DNA of 64,000 bases from Planotetraspora thailandica (GTDB lineage Bacteria; Actinomycetota; Actinomycetes; Streptosporangiales; Streptosporangiaceae): positions 17,312-81,311 of the forward strand of contig NZ_BOOR01000062.1 of NCBI RefSeq assembly GCF_016863335.1. Direction: 5' to 3'. Within the stretch, counting starts at the first letter, position 1, and each line of letters begins with the position of its first letter. Below the pieces are notes generated by a model, which made no database searches, was not told the DNA's origin, and was given only the letters and a program-made list of their open reading frames with translations. The position numbers were made by a program, and so were the translations under genes. Below are positions 25,565-36,150 of the stretch, piece by piece.

Positions 25565-26705
25565 GGGGCCAGGGTAACCACGCCGTCAGGCGCCAGCCAC
25601 CCGAGGCGGTCGGGCCGTGGTCCAGCCGCCCGCCGGCCAGTGCGACCCGCTCGGCGAGGCCGGCCAGCCCCTGACCCGGCCGCGTGCCGTCGTGGCCGGG
25701 CGGGGCGTCGCGCTCGCCGTTGGCGACCTCGACGGTCAGCCCCTCAGCAGGCGAACCGGTGACGCTGACCAGCACGTCGGCCCCGGCGGCGTGCCTGCGA
25801 GCGTTGGTGAGCGCCTCCTGCACGATGCGATACGTCGTGCGGCCGACGCCGTCGGGGACGGCCCCGCCGGTCTCGTCGTGCAGGTCCACCCGCATTCCGG
25901 CCTGGCCGGACTCGGCGACGAGCTGCTGCACGTCGGCGAATGTCGGTTGCGGCAGCTCGCCGACCGGGGCGCGCAAAACGCCGATGACCTCGCGCAGGTC
26001 CTGCAACGCCTGGTGGGCGCTCTCCCTGATCACCTTGGCCGCCCGGGCGATGTCCTCGGCGGGGGCGTCGGGACGGTATTGCAGCGCGCCCGCGTGCACG
26101 CTCAGCAGCGACAGCCGGTGGCCCAGCACGTCGTGCATCTCCCGGGCGATGGCCTCCCGCGTACGCAGCTGGGCCTGCTCGGCGCGCAGGTGGGCCTCGA
26201 CCTCGGCGCGCGCGGCCCGGTCGCGCAACGACAACACCAGCTCACGCCGGTGCCGGATGAACAGCCCCCATCCTGTGACCGCACTCTGAATGGTCGTGCC
26301 GAACAACCACATGAACAGCGCGGGCACGCCCGGCTCCGGCCGCACGATGACGAACACGACGCCGGCGACGAGGCTCAGCGCGAACACGAGCAGCGAGACC
26401 CGCGGCGGCCGGTGCACCGCGACCGTGAACAGCGCCATCAGCATCGCACCGGCGACGAACTCGGAGAACGTCGACAGCGCGATCAGCACCAGGGCGAGCT
26501 CGACCGGCCATCGGCGGCGCACCCACAACGAGGCGCACCCGAGTGCCGCGATGATGTGGTCGAGGCCGAACAGCCACGCGGGCTGCGGCATCGTGATCAG
26601 CAGGCGTTCGCCGGACGTCAGCAACGCCAGACCCGCCGCGGAAAGGAACAGGCAGGTGTCCACGATCCAGTCACGGCGGCTGCGTCGTTTCGCGGTGATG
26701 TCCAT
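25545..26705 (-). CDS. Histidine kinase (HisKA_3 type)
   Basis: A 386-residue sensor kinase. The N-terminal 150 residues contain about five to six membrane helices with no large extracellular domain. The dimerisation/phosphorylation helix is EAIAREMHDVLGHRLSLLSV, with the phospho-His in MHDVLGH. The ATPase domain has TYRIVQEALTNARRHA (N box) and GQGLAGLAERVALAGG (G box). It pairs with the overlapping response-regulator gene. Architecture resembles kinases that sense membrane stress, but no ligand can be inferred. Confidence 0.92.
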   Translation of the reverse strand: MDITAKRRSRRDWIVDTCLFLSAAGLALLTSGERLLITMPQPAWLFGLDHIIAALGCASLWVRRRWPVELALVLIALSTFSEFVAGAMLMALFTVAVHRPPRVSLLVFALSLVAGVVFVIVRPEPGVPALFMWLFGTTIQSAVTGWGLFIRHRRELVLSLRDRAARAEVEAHLRAEQAQLRTREAIAREMHDVLGHRLSLLSVHAGALQYRPDAPAEDIARAAKVIRESAHQALQDLREVIGVLRAPVGELPQPTFADVQQLVAESGQAGMRVDLHDETGGAVPDGVGRTTYRIVQEALTNARRHAAGADVLVSVTGSPAEGLTVEVANGERDAPPGHDGTRPGQGLAGLAERVALAGGRLDHGPTASGGWRLTAWLPWPHDDHAE

Positions 26706-26861
26706 TGATTTCGAGACTAACGAGCGTCACAGCCGCAATCCCGGGCGAAAAGGCGAACGCTACTTTCGACGGAGCCTTCGCGACGAAAGGACGATCCGTA
26801 CGGCTCAGGCGGGTCCTCATGGCCGATCGCGGGCGCGACGACGGCTGCCTACGTTCGGGCC

Positions 26862-27095
26862 ATGCGAAAGGCCGTTCAGATCCTGGGCGTCGTCCTGATC
26901 CTCCAGGGGGTCAGCGGGGCCGTCGACCACCTCGCCGTCCAGCCGTTCTTCGGCGTCCTGCTGAACTTCTTCAACCGGGTCGTCGTGCCTCGGGTGGACC
27001 TGCTGGCCGGGCACGCGCTGCTCGCCAACCTCCTGCTGGCCGCCGCCGGAGCAGTCGTGATCGTCGCCGCCGAACGCCTGCCGGAGCGGTCATGA
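26862..27095 (+). CDS. Small two-helix membrane protein
   Basis: A 77-residue protein with two hydrophobic helices: AVQILGVVLILQGVSGAVDH near the start and ALLANLLLAAAGAVVIVAA near the end. Its stop region overlaps the convergent MarR gene by 6 bp. It has a coding composition typical of the genome. I do not recognise the family; a role in the membrane is all that can be said. Confidence 0.6.
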   Translation: MRKAVQILGVVLILQGVSGAVDHLAVQPFFGVLLNFFNRVVVPRVDLLAGHALLANLLLAAAGAVVIVAAERLPERS

Positions 27096-27569
27096 CCCGG
27101 TCGCGGCCCCCCTGAGGTTTCCGAGCATGCGCTGGAGCATTCCGGTGAGTTCGCGCACCTCCGCTTCGGAGAACCCGGCCAGCAACTGCGCGGTGGCCTT
27201 TCCGAAGACGGGCGCCAGCCGGGGGACGATCGCCTTCCCGGCCGCGGTCACCTCGATGACGACCGACCGCCGGTCGTCCGGATGTCTGCGCCGCCGTACG
27301 AGCCCCTTGTCCTCAAGCCTGTCGAGCAGGCGCGTCATGCCCGCCGTGTCGGTGCCCAGTTGCGGGGCGAGCTGGTTCGGGCTCGCCTCCTGCCGCGCGG
27401 CGTGGAGCAGCAGCGCGGCCTGCTGCGACGTGACGTCGAAAGGCGCAAGCAGGGTCTCGACTGCGGTGCGCAACTCGCGCCCGACCTGATTGAGCAGGGA
27501 GCCGCTCCCGAGCACGAGGGCGAAGGGGACGGCGGACATGCCATGGCCGGGGTTCTCGAGGTTCTCCAT
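27090..27569 (-). CDS. MarR-family transcriptional regulator
   Basis: A 159-residue MarR regulator. Core features are LLHAARQEASPNQLAPQLGT, the recognition helix DTAGMTRLLDRLEDKG and the wing LVRRRRHPDDRRSVVIEVTA. It is divergent from the FAD monooxygenase with a perfect palindrome between them, so it is expected to repress that gene and itself. No ribosome site precedes the ATG at 27569; the message may be leaderless, or the start may be the Met at 27539. Confidence 0.88.
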   Translation of the reverse strand: MENLENPGHGMSAVPFALVLGSGSLLNQVGRELRTAVETLLAPFDVTSQQAALLLHAARQEASPNQLAPQLGTDTAGMTRLLDRLEDKGLVRRRRHPDDRRSVVIEVTAAGKAIVPRLAPVFGKATAQLLAGFSEAEVRELTGMLQRMLGNLRGAATGS

Positions 27570-27596
27570 CGGGTCAGGCTAGCTGGCACGACTGTT

Positions 27597-27610
27597 GCTG
27601 TCGCGACAGC
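27597..27610. promoter_or_regulatory. Perfect palindrome, likely MarR operator
   Basis: GCTGTCGCGACAGC is a perfect 14-bp palindrome in the 85-bp gap between the MarR gene and the monooxygenase. Outer AGCTGG and CAGCTA words extend partial symmetry. Its position would cover the promoters of both genes. Confidence 0.6.
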
Positions 27611-27654
27611 TATTTGGGTACGGTGGACCTCCCCCGAACGAGAGGATCCCCCGC

Positions 27655-30355
<2,701 letters not shown>

Positions 30356-30374
30356 GCCTGCCGGGGGTGACCCG

Positions 30375-31109
30375 TCACCCCCGGGCCGATCGCGGCGCAT
30401 GGACCTCCGTACGGCCCGGCCGTACGGCGAGGGGGTGCAGGCCCGCGAGTGTGACCACCAGCAGAGCGGTGGGAATGGCGGGCGCGGCCGGTGTGGCGTG
30501 GACGACCATCCAGCCTCCGGCCGCGGCGCCCGCGACGACCGACGCCAGCAGCAGGATGTTGTCCCACTGCATCTTGTGCTGGATGACCAGGCCGGCGACG
30601 ACGCCGGTGAGCGTGCCGGTGAAGAAGGTGGTCGACAGGCCGGGAATGCCGAACGTCCTGATCACAGCGCTTTGGGCGCCCATGGCCAGGGCGGCGAGGG
30701 CCCCGTGTGCGAAACGCATGGTTCCCGTGGGAGGCCCCGACAACACCGCCCAGTCACCGAGCATCCAGGCGAACAACACCAGTTCGGCGCCGAGGACGAG
30801 GGCGACCCGGGTGCCCCATCGCGGGTGGCTGGGCCCGGCCCGCCCGATGACCCGGCTTCCGCCCAGCACGCCGACGATGAAGCCGATGATGGCGCCCGCC
30901 GCGTTGGCGGCCAGCGGAAGGTCGTAGCGCCCGATGGACAGGCCGAGCAGCACGAGGTTGCCGGTCATGACGCTGGTGAAGACCCCGCCGAGGCCGAAGA
31001 AGCTGATCGCGTTGGTGGCGCCCGTCGCCAGCGTCAGCGCCGTCGCGAGGGCGAGCGGCCCCGGCGGCGCCGGTCCCGCTCGCTTGGCCGCGGCTGCCAC
31101 TGCCCCCAT
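30375..31109 (-). CDS. YoaK/DUF1275 family membrane protein
   Basis: A 244-residue membrane protein with six to seven predicted helices. The starting segment ALTLATGATNAISFFGLGGV and VFTSVMTGNLVLLGLSIGR are the DUF1275 signature, and IPGLSTTFFTGTLTGVVAGL repeats it in the second half, as is usual for the family. I chose the ATG at 31109, which has GGGGGGAGG before it; an ATG at 31157 would overlap the TetR gene. It follows the TetR gene on the same strand by 34 bp. Function is unknown; a transporter role has been suggested for the family. Confidence 0.87.
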   Translation of the reverse strand: MGAVAAAAKRAGPAPPGPLALATALTLATGATNAISFFGLGGVFTSVMTGNLVLLGLSIGRYDLPLAANAAGAIIGFIVGVLGGSRVIGRAGPSHPRWGTRVALVLGAELVLFAWMLGDWAVLSGPPTGTMRFAHGALAALAMGAQSAVIRTFGIPGLSTTFFTGTLTGVVAGLVIQHKMQWDNILLLASVVAGAAAGGWMVVHATPAAPAIPTALLVVTLAGLHPLAVRPGRTEVHAPRSARG

Positions 31110-31143
31110 CGCGCCTCCCCCCGAGAAGCGCCCGTCGAGCGCC

Positions 31144-31959
31144 CTACTGTCCAGCATCCCCGGAGGGGGGTGACGCCACCGCGCGGGACTCGATGAAGGC
31201 CGCGATGCCGTCGAGCACCCGCTGGAGGCCGAACTCGAAGGCGTGCCCGGGGGCGTATGCGGCGTTGTGCGCCTCCCCGGCGGCCTGGCCCACCCGGCTG
31301 GCGACCGGATAACGGCCGGGGTCGAACACCCTCGCCAGGAACGGCGCGTGCGCGAACCACCACTGCTCGTCGGTCATGCCGGTGTGGGTCTCGGCCTGGG
31401 CGGCCTCGACCGCGCCCCGGGCCGCCCCGGCGACGTACCCGTTGATCAGCGTGATCACCGAGTCCATCTCGACCTCGTCCAAGCCGATGCCGTCGACGGC
31501 GCGCAGCTCGTAGTCGTACTTGGCGACCAGGTTGGGGCCCAGGGGCGGGCGGCTGGTGGAGACCTGCAACATCCACGGATGCCGCCGCAGGAGCTCCAGA
31601 TTGTCACGGGCGATACGTTCCAGCCGTTCCCGCCAGCCGCCGGGCACCTCTTCAGGCCCGTCTGGAGGCCCGTCTGCCGGCATGGGCATCTCGCCGCACA
31701 CGGTGTCGACCATGACGTCGACCAGCTCGGCCTTGCCGGGCACGTAGGTGTACAGCGACATCGTGCCGACGCCAAGCTGGTCGGCGACTTTACGCATGGA
31801 CAGGGCGGTAATGCCCTCGGCGTCGGCGACCTCGATCGCGGCCCGCACGATGCGGTCGACGCTGAGGTCGGGCTTGCCCTTCCGGCTTGCCCGCTCCCCC
31901 GTACGCCAAAGGAGAGCCAGGCTCCGGGCCGGATCCCCGCGGCCGGTGAATTCCGTCAT
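31144..31959 (-). CDS. TetR-family regulator with TetR_C_1-type domain
   Basis: A 271-residue TetR protein. [18 protein letters not shown] leads to the helix-turn-helix [20 protein letters not shown]. The C-terminal part ([20 protein letters not shown]) is the tetracycline-repressor-class ligand domain, like the regulator at 11505-12266. It is divergent from a DrrAB-like ABC exporter across 73 bp with a palindrome, and probably derepresses it when a drug-like ligand binds. YoaK downstream may be co-transcribed. Confidence 0.9.
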   Translation of the reverse strand: MTEFTGRGDPARSLALLWRTGERASRKGKPDLSVDRIVRAAIEVADAEGITALSMRKVADQLGVGTMSLYTYVPGKAELVDVMVDTVCGEMPMPADGPPDGPEEVPGGWRERLERIARDNLELLRRHPWMLQVSTSRPPLGPNLVAKYDYELRAVDGIGLDEVEMDSVITLINGYVAGAARGAVEAAQAETHTGMTDEQWWFAHAPFLARVFDPGRYPVASRVGQAAGEAHNAAYAPGHAFEFGLQRVLDGIAAFIESRAVASPPSGDAGQ

Positions 31960-31985
31960 GGTTCGCGCAGTCTATCGCCAACGAC

Positions 31986-32016
31986 TGTACCGTATGCTGT
32001 ACGGTACAGCGTACGG
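31986..32016. promoter_or_regulatory. TetR operator between regulator and ABC exporter
   Basis: The gap contains TGTACCGTATGCTGTACGGTACAGCGTACGG, built of repeated GTAC half-sites. CTGTAC-G-GTACAG is a near-perfect palindrome at its centre. It lies 17 bp before the start of the exporter ATPase gene. Confidence 0.55.
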
Positions 32017-32032
32017 AGCCAGGGAGAGTGGA

Positions 32033-32986
32033 ATGACGTTCGCAGTGAACGCCGAAGGCCTGCGCAAGCGGTTTCGCGGCACCGCGGCCCTCGACGGGTT
32101 CGACCTCGCGGTGCCGGAGGGGTCGGTATGCGGGCTGCTCGGTCCCAACGGCGCGGGCAAGACGACGGCCGTGCGGATCCTCGCCACCCTGCTGCGGCCG
32201 GACGGCGGCCGCGCCCAGGTGGCCGGCCTCGACGTCGTACGGCAGGCCGAGCAGGTCAGGCATCGCATCGGCCTCATCGGGCAGCACACCGCGGTCGACG
32301 AGGTCCTCAGCGGGCGGGAGAACCTCGTGATGTTCGGCCGGCTCCATCACCTCGGCCGGGCGGCCGCCCGGCGAAGGGCCGAGGAGTTGCTGGCCCGGTT
32401 CGGCCTGGAAGACGCGGGCGGCAAACCCGTCAAGGACTACTCCGGGGGCATGCGCCGCCGCCTGGACCTCGCGGCCGGGATGATCCTCTCCCCCGCGGTC
32501 CTGTTCCTGGACGAGCCGACCACCGGCCTGGACCCGCGCGGGCGAGGCGAAGTCTGGGACGCCGTCCGCGGACTCGTCGCCACGGGCTGCACCGTGCTGC
32601 TGACCACGCAGTACCTGGAGGAGGCCGACCGGCTGGCCTCCAAGGTCGTCGTCGTCGACGCGGGCAGGGCGGTGGCCGAGGGAACTCCCGACGAGCTCAA
32701 GTCGGCGCTCGGAGACGACCGCGTGGACGTCGTGCTGCGGGACGCGGACCAGGTGCAGGCCGCCGCGGCCGTCCTGGACCACGTGGGCGCCGCCCCGCCC
32801 GAGATCGACCGGGAGGCGCAACGGGTGAGCGTGCCCGTGCGCGACAGGGCGGGCGCCCTGGCCGAGATCGTCCGGGCCCTGGAGGCCGCGGGCCTGACCG
32901 CCGAGGACGTCACCCTGCGCAGGCCCACCCTCGACGAGGTCTTCCTCCACCTGACCGGCACCACCCGAGAGGAGACGGCGGCATGA
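32033..32986 (+). CDS. ABC transporter ATP-binding protein (DrrA family)
   Basis: A 317-residue daunorubicin-resistance-type ATPase. Walker A is [20 protein letters not shown], the signature is [16 protein letters not shown], Walker B is [20 protein letters not shown], and the switch His is replaced by Gln in [11 protein letters not shown], as is common in DrrA proteins. The DrrA-specific C-terminal region ([13 protein letters not shown]) is present. The ATG at 32033 follows GGGAGAG. It is coupled to the permease gene by an ATGA overlap and regulated by the divergent TetR. Confidence 0.93.
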   Translation: MTFAVNAEGLRKRFRGTAALDGFDLAVPEGSVCGLLGPNGAGKTTAVRILATLLRPDGGRAQVAGLDVVRQAEQVRHRIGLIGQHTAVDEVLSGRENLVMFGRLHHLGRAAARRRAEELLARFGLEDAGGKPVKDYSGGMRRRLDLAAGMILSPAVLFLDEPTTGLDPRGRGEVWDAVRGLVATGCTVLLTTQYLEEADRLASKVVVVDAGRAVAEGTPDELKSALGDDRVDVVLRDADQVQAAAAVLDHVGAAPPEIDREAQRVSVPVRDRAGALAEIVRALEAAGLTAEDVTLRRPTLDEVFLHLTGTTREETAA

Positions 32987-33795
32987 CCCCTGTTCCCCCG
33001 AGCCCGGCTTCCCGGCTGCATTGGGCGCTCGCCGACGGGGCGACCATGACCCGGCGCCTGCTGACCCACTGGGCCAGGCAGCCGGTGCGGGTGGCCGTCG
33101 GCCTGCTGTTCCCCGTCATGATCGTGCTGATGTTCGGCTACGTCTTCGGCGGAGGCATGGCCGTACCAGGCGGGGGCGACTACCGGGAGTTCCTGATGCC
33201 CGGCATGTTCGCCATGACCATGCTCTTCGGCATCGAGGCGACCTTCGTCGCCGTCGCCGCGGACGTCACGCGGGGCGTCACCGACAGGTTCCGATCCATG
33301 CCCATGGCCCGTTCGGCGGTCGTGACCGGCCGGTGCGCGGCCGACATGGTCGACGCGGCCCTCAGCCTGGCCGTACTGATCGTGTGCGGCCTCGCCGTCG
33401 GCTGGCGCTGGCACGACGGGCTGGGCGCCGCCGTCCTCGCCGTCGGGCTGCTGTTGCTGCTGCGCTTCGCGTTCGTATGGATCGGGATCTACATGGGCCT
33501 GACCGTGCGGGACCCCCAGGCGGTGATGGCCGTGCAGATCCTGGTGTGGCCGGTGGCGTTCCTGTCCAGCGCCCTGGTGTGGACCGACACCATGCCGGCC
33601 TGGCTGGCTGCCGTCGCCGAATGGAACCCCCTGTCCTCGACGGTCGCCGCGACGCGCGAGCTGTTCGGAAACCCGGGCGGCGGAGACTCGTGGATCGCCC
33701 GGCACGCCGTGCTCATGGCGCTGGTCTGGCCGCTCGCCCTGACCGCGGTCTTCTTCCCGCTGGCCGTACGGCGGTATTGGCGGCTCGACCGCTGA
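32983..33795 (+). CDS. ABC-2 type permease (DrrB family)
   Basis: A 270-residue ABC-2 permease with six membrane helices. The sequences [16 protein letters not shown] and [20 protein letters not shown], followed by [20 protein letters not shown], are characteristic of DrrB-type drug exporters. It forms the membrane part of the exporter with the preceding ATPase, whose stop codon overlaps its start. The exported compound is not known; lipophilic antibiotics are typical. Confidence 0.92.
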   Translation: MTPVPPSPASRLHWALADGATMTRRLLTHWARQPVRVAVGLLFPVMIVLMFGYVFGGGMAVPGGGDYREFLMPGMFAMTMLFGIEATFVAVAADVTRGVTDRFRSMPMARSAVVTGRCAADMVDAALSLAVLIVCGLAVGWRWHDGLGAAVLAVGLLLLLRFAFVWIGIYMGLTVRDPQAVMAVQILVWPVAFLSSALVWTDTMPAWLAAVAEWNPLSSTVAATRELFGNPGGGDSWIARHAVLMALVWPLALTAVFFPLAVRRYWRLDR

Positions 33796-33842
33796 GACTC
33801 CAATGCGCCAGAAATATGGCGTTATGGGAGAATTGAAGCGCC

Positions 33843-34277
33843 ATGTCGACGGACATTGAGGTGATCCTCAACGACCAACCCGGTGAGCTGGCCCGGCTCG
33901 GCGAGGTCACCGGGGAGTCCGGCGTGAACGTGCTCGGCCTGATGGCGCTCACGGGCGAGGGCAAAGGCGTCGTTCACCTGCTGATCGACGACGATGCGGC
34001 GCCCCGATGCCGCCAGGCCCTCGAGGCCGCCGGAATGGGCGTGGCCGAGGTGCGCGAGGTCATGGTCGTCGACATCGAGGACCGCCCCGGCACGCTCGGC
34101 GAGCTGGCCAGGGAGCTGGCCGAGGCCAACGTCAACATCGACCTCGCCTACACCACGTTCGGCGGCGTGCGGCTGGTGATCGCCACCGACGACCTGGACG
34201 CCGCGGCCTCCGCGCTGGAATGGCCGCCCGAGCGCCCCGACCCCGTGCCGCCCAGCATCTGGGACCAGCCCGAGTAA
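33843..34277 (+). CDS. Tandem ACT-domain protein
   Basis: A 144-residue stand-alone protein with two ACT domains: EVILNDQPGELARLGEVTGE at the start and VDIEDRPGTLGELARELAEA from about residue 77. ACT domains bind amino acids or similar small ligands. No catalytic domain is attached. It follows the exporter by 47 bp but is probably separate. Likely a ligand-binding regulatory protein of unknown partner. Confidence 0.8.
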   Translation: MSTDIEVILNDQPGELARLGEVTGESGVNVLGLMALTGEGKGVVHLLIDDDAAPRCRQALEAAGMGVAEVREVMVVDIEDRPGTLGELARELAEANVNIDLAYTTFGGVRLVIATDDLDAAASALEWPPERPDPVPPSIWDQPE

Positions 34278-34414
34278 CTCCCCGCCTGAGGGCGTCATGA
34301 CTACGCGCGGTCCTTCGTCTGCGGTAGAGGCCTCTCCTCCTTGTGGCCGCTCCACGGGCCCGGGGAATCAGGGTCGGCTCAGGGTCGAGCCCGATGCCGC
34401 GGAATCCGGCCTCG

Positions 34415-35038
34415 ATGAGGCTTGATCTCGTGTTGGACATCCTGCGGGACCAGAGCCTTCCCTTCGTGTGCGCGGCCCTGTTCGCCCTTCTCCTGCTGGA
34501 CGGCATGATGCTGATCGGGCTGGTCATCCCGGCCGACCCGCTCATCGTCCTGGCGGGCACCACCGCGGACACGCCGGCCGAGGCGGCGGTGGTGCTCGCC
34601 TCCGGCCTGGCCGGTTGCCTCGCCGGCGCGTCGGCCGGCCACCTGCTCGGATCCCGGTACGGCTCGCGCCTGCGCCACGGGCGGCTCGGCGCGCGCGTGG
34701 GCGAACACCGGTGGGAGCAGGCCACCGCCGTGCTCCGCCGCAGCGGACCGGCCCTCGCGTTGTCGTATTTCCTGCCGGTGATGGACTCCCTGACGCCGGT
34801 GCTGGCAGGCACGTTCGGCATGCCGTACCGGCGGTACATCTTCTGGGTCGTGCTGGGCGGCGCCGCCTGGGTGTCCACCTACACGATCGCCGGCTTCCTC
34901 GCGGCGGACTTCGGCGACGTGTATCTGGTGGCCGTGGTGGCGCTCGTGCTGATCGCCGGTTCCAGCGTCGTGCGCCGGCGCCTGTCCCGCCGTACAGCTC
35001 AGCCGGAGGAGCCGGTCGAGCACGCGCCCATTGCATGA
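34415..35038 (+). CDS. DedA/SNARE-associated family membrane protein
   Basis: A 207-residue DedA-family protein with about four to five membrane helices. LVIPADPLIVLAGTTADTPA and LLGSRYGSRLRHGR correspond to the conserved E-x-x-P/G-x-x-x-G region, and SYFLPVMDSLTPVLAGTFGM to the R-F-x-P-x-x-R segment, in which the usual arginine(s) are not obvious. DedA proteins are linked to lipid scrambling and proton-motive-force homeostasis. I chose the ATG at 34415; an upstream GTG at 34343 would add a non-homologous leader. Its stop codon lies inside the first 53-bp repeat unit. Confidence 0.75.
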   Translation: MRLDLVLDILRDQSLPFVCAALFALLLLDGMMLIGLVIPADPLIVLAGTTADTPAEAAVVLASGLAGCLAGASAGHLLGSRYGSRLRHGRLGARVGEHRWEQATAVLRRSGPALALSYFLPVMDSLTPVLAGTFGMPYRRYIFWVVLGGAAWVSTYTIAGFLAADFGDVYLVAVVALVLIAGSSVVRRRLSRRTAQPEEPVEHAPIA

Positions 35039-35178
35039 TCACGATCGGAGTCCGCCCTGGTCGGGGGGTGCACGGCCGAACTTCTGCATGATCACGATCG
35101 GGGTCTGCGCAGGTCGGGCGGCGTATCCCCGAACTTCTGCATGATCACGCGCAAAGTGAGGGGCGCATCAGGTCGGGA
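35033..35178. repeat. 53-bp tandem repeat downstream of dedA
   Basis: GCATGATCACG recurs at 35033, 35086 and 35139 with a period of 53 bp. The first two units continue ATCGG, then GTC...GGTCGGG and end CCGAACTTCT; the third decays after the first 11 bases but keeps CATCAGGTCGGG. Each unit includes TGATCA, and the first two also CGATCG. Confidence 0.85.
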
Positions 35179-35204
35179 CGGAAACGCAACCCCTCAGTAA
35201 TAGA

Positions 35205-35224
35205 TTAGAAACTTATAATCTTTA
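35205..35224. promoter_or_regulatory. Inverted repeat before the ureide operon
   Basis: AGATTA and TAATCT face each other across 8 bp in an AT-rich patch 11 bp upstream of the GntR start. It is the best candidate for promoter and operator of the nine-gene operon, probably autoregulated by the GntR/UTRA protein. Confidence 0.5.
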
Positions 35225-35234
35225 GCGTCCGGGT

Positions 35235-36119
35235 ATGAGGCCGACCGAGTCAACGGACTCCCCATCCGCTGAGCTGCCCGTGGAGATCGACCGCGCGTCG
35301 CCGCTCCCCTACCACGAGCAGATCTACCGGCTGCTGCTGGACATGATCGTCTCCGGACGCCTGGCACCCGGCCAGAAGCTGGTGCAGGAGAAGGAGTACG
35401 CGGCACGCCTGGGCGTCAGCCTCGCCCCCGTACGGCAGGCCATCCTGGCGCTCACCAAGGACGGCTACCTGACCAGGACCCGCGGCCGGGGCACCTACGT
35501 CCGCGAGGTCAAGGTCGGCGCCGACATCCAGCTGCTGTCCAGCTTCACCGCCACGCTCAGCGCCACCGGCCTGCCCACCGAGATGCGCGTGTTGTCCGCC
35601 GAGACCCTCCCTGCCTCCGAGCAACTCGCCACCGCCCTGGGCATCCCGGCCGGCGCCGAGGTCTTCCGCCTGCGCAGAGTGGCGTTCCTGGCGGACGAGC
35701 CGGTGGTGCTCCTGTCGGCGACACTGCCGGCCGCCCTGTTCCCCGGCCTGGCCGAGGCCGACCTGCGCGGCTCGCTGTACGACCTGCTCCGCGAACGGCA
35801 CGGCACGGTCATGACCTCGGCCCGCAACATCATCGAGGTCGTCCGGGCTCTCCCCGAGCACGCCGGCCACCTCCAGGTGCCCGTCGGCGAGGCGCTGCTG
35901 CGCGTCGAGTCGGTCACCCGCGACCAGCACGGCACGGCCGTGGAGTTCTCCCAGGTCCTCTACCAGGCCGACCGGTTCAGATTCGAGATCGAAAGCCACC
36001 CCGAGCACGGTGTCGGGCTGCGGCCCGCGCCCACGACGTCCAATCCGAGACCTGAGACACCCCCGACGGCACGCGGAACCCGGGCGGCCTCGCTTCCGCC
36101 CGGCTCCGCGGCTCCATAG
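35235..36119 (+). CDS. GntR-family regulator with UTRA domain
   Basis: A 294-residue HutC-subfamily GntR regulator. The winged helix is at about residues 25-90 (LPYHEQIYRLLLDMIVSGRL, LVQEKEYAARLGVSLAPVRQ, DGYLTRTRGRGTYVRE). The UTRA effector domain covers about 95-255 and ends VESVTRDQHGTAVEFSQVLY plus RFRFEIE. The last 40 residues are a proline-rich tail. UTRA domains bind sugars, sugar phosphates, amino acids or ureides. It is the first gene of the operon that ends with allantoicase, and corresponds in type to FrlR of the E. coli fructoselysine operon. Confidence 0.9.
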   Translation: MRPTESTDSPSAELPVEIDRASPLPYHEQIYRLLLDMIVSGRLAPGQKLVQEKEYAARLGVSLAPVRQAILALTKDGYLTRTRGRGTYVREVKVGADIQLLSSFTATLSATGLPTEMRVLSAETLPASEQLATALGIPAGAEVFRLRRVAFLADEPVVLLSATLPAALFPGLAEADLRGSLYDLLRERHGTVMTSARNIIEVVRALPEHAGHLQVPVGEALLRVESVTRDQHGTAVEFSQVLYQADRFRFEIESHPEHGVGLRPAPTTSNPRPETPPTARGTRAASLPPGSAAP

Positions 36120-36150
36120 CACCACCGCTCGACAGAGAGGGGCCCTCGCC

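Noticed and set aside
35033..35178. CRISPR array
   Set aside because: Three units of 53 bp repeat as a whole, without unique spacers between constant repeats, and no cas genes are present.
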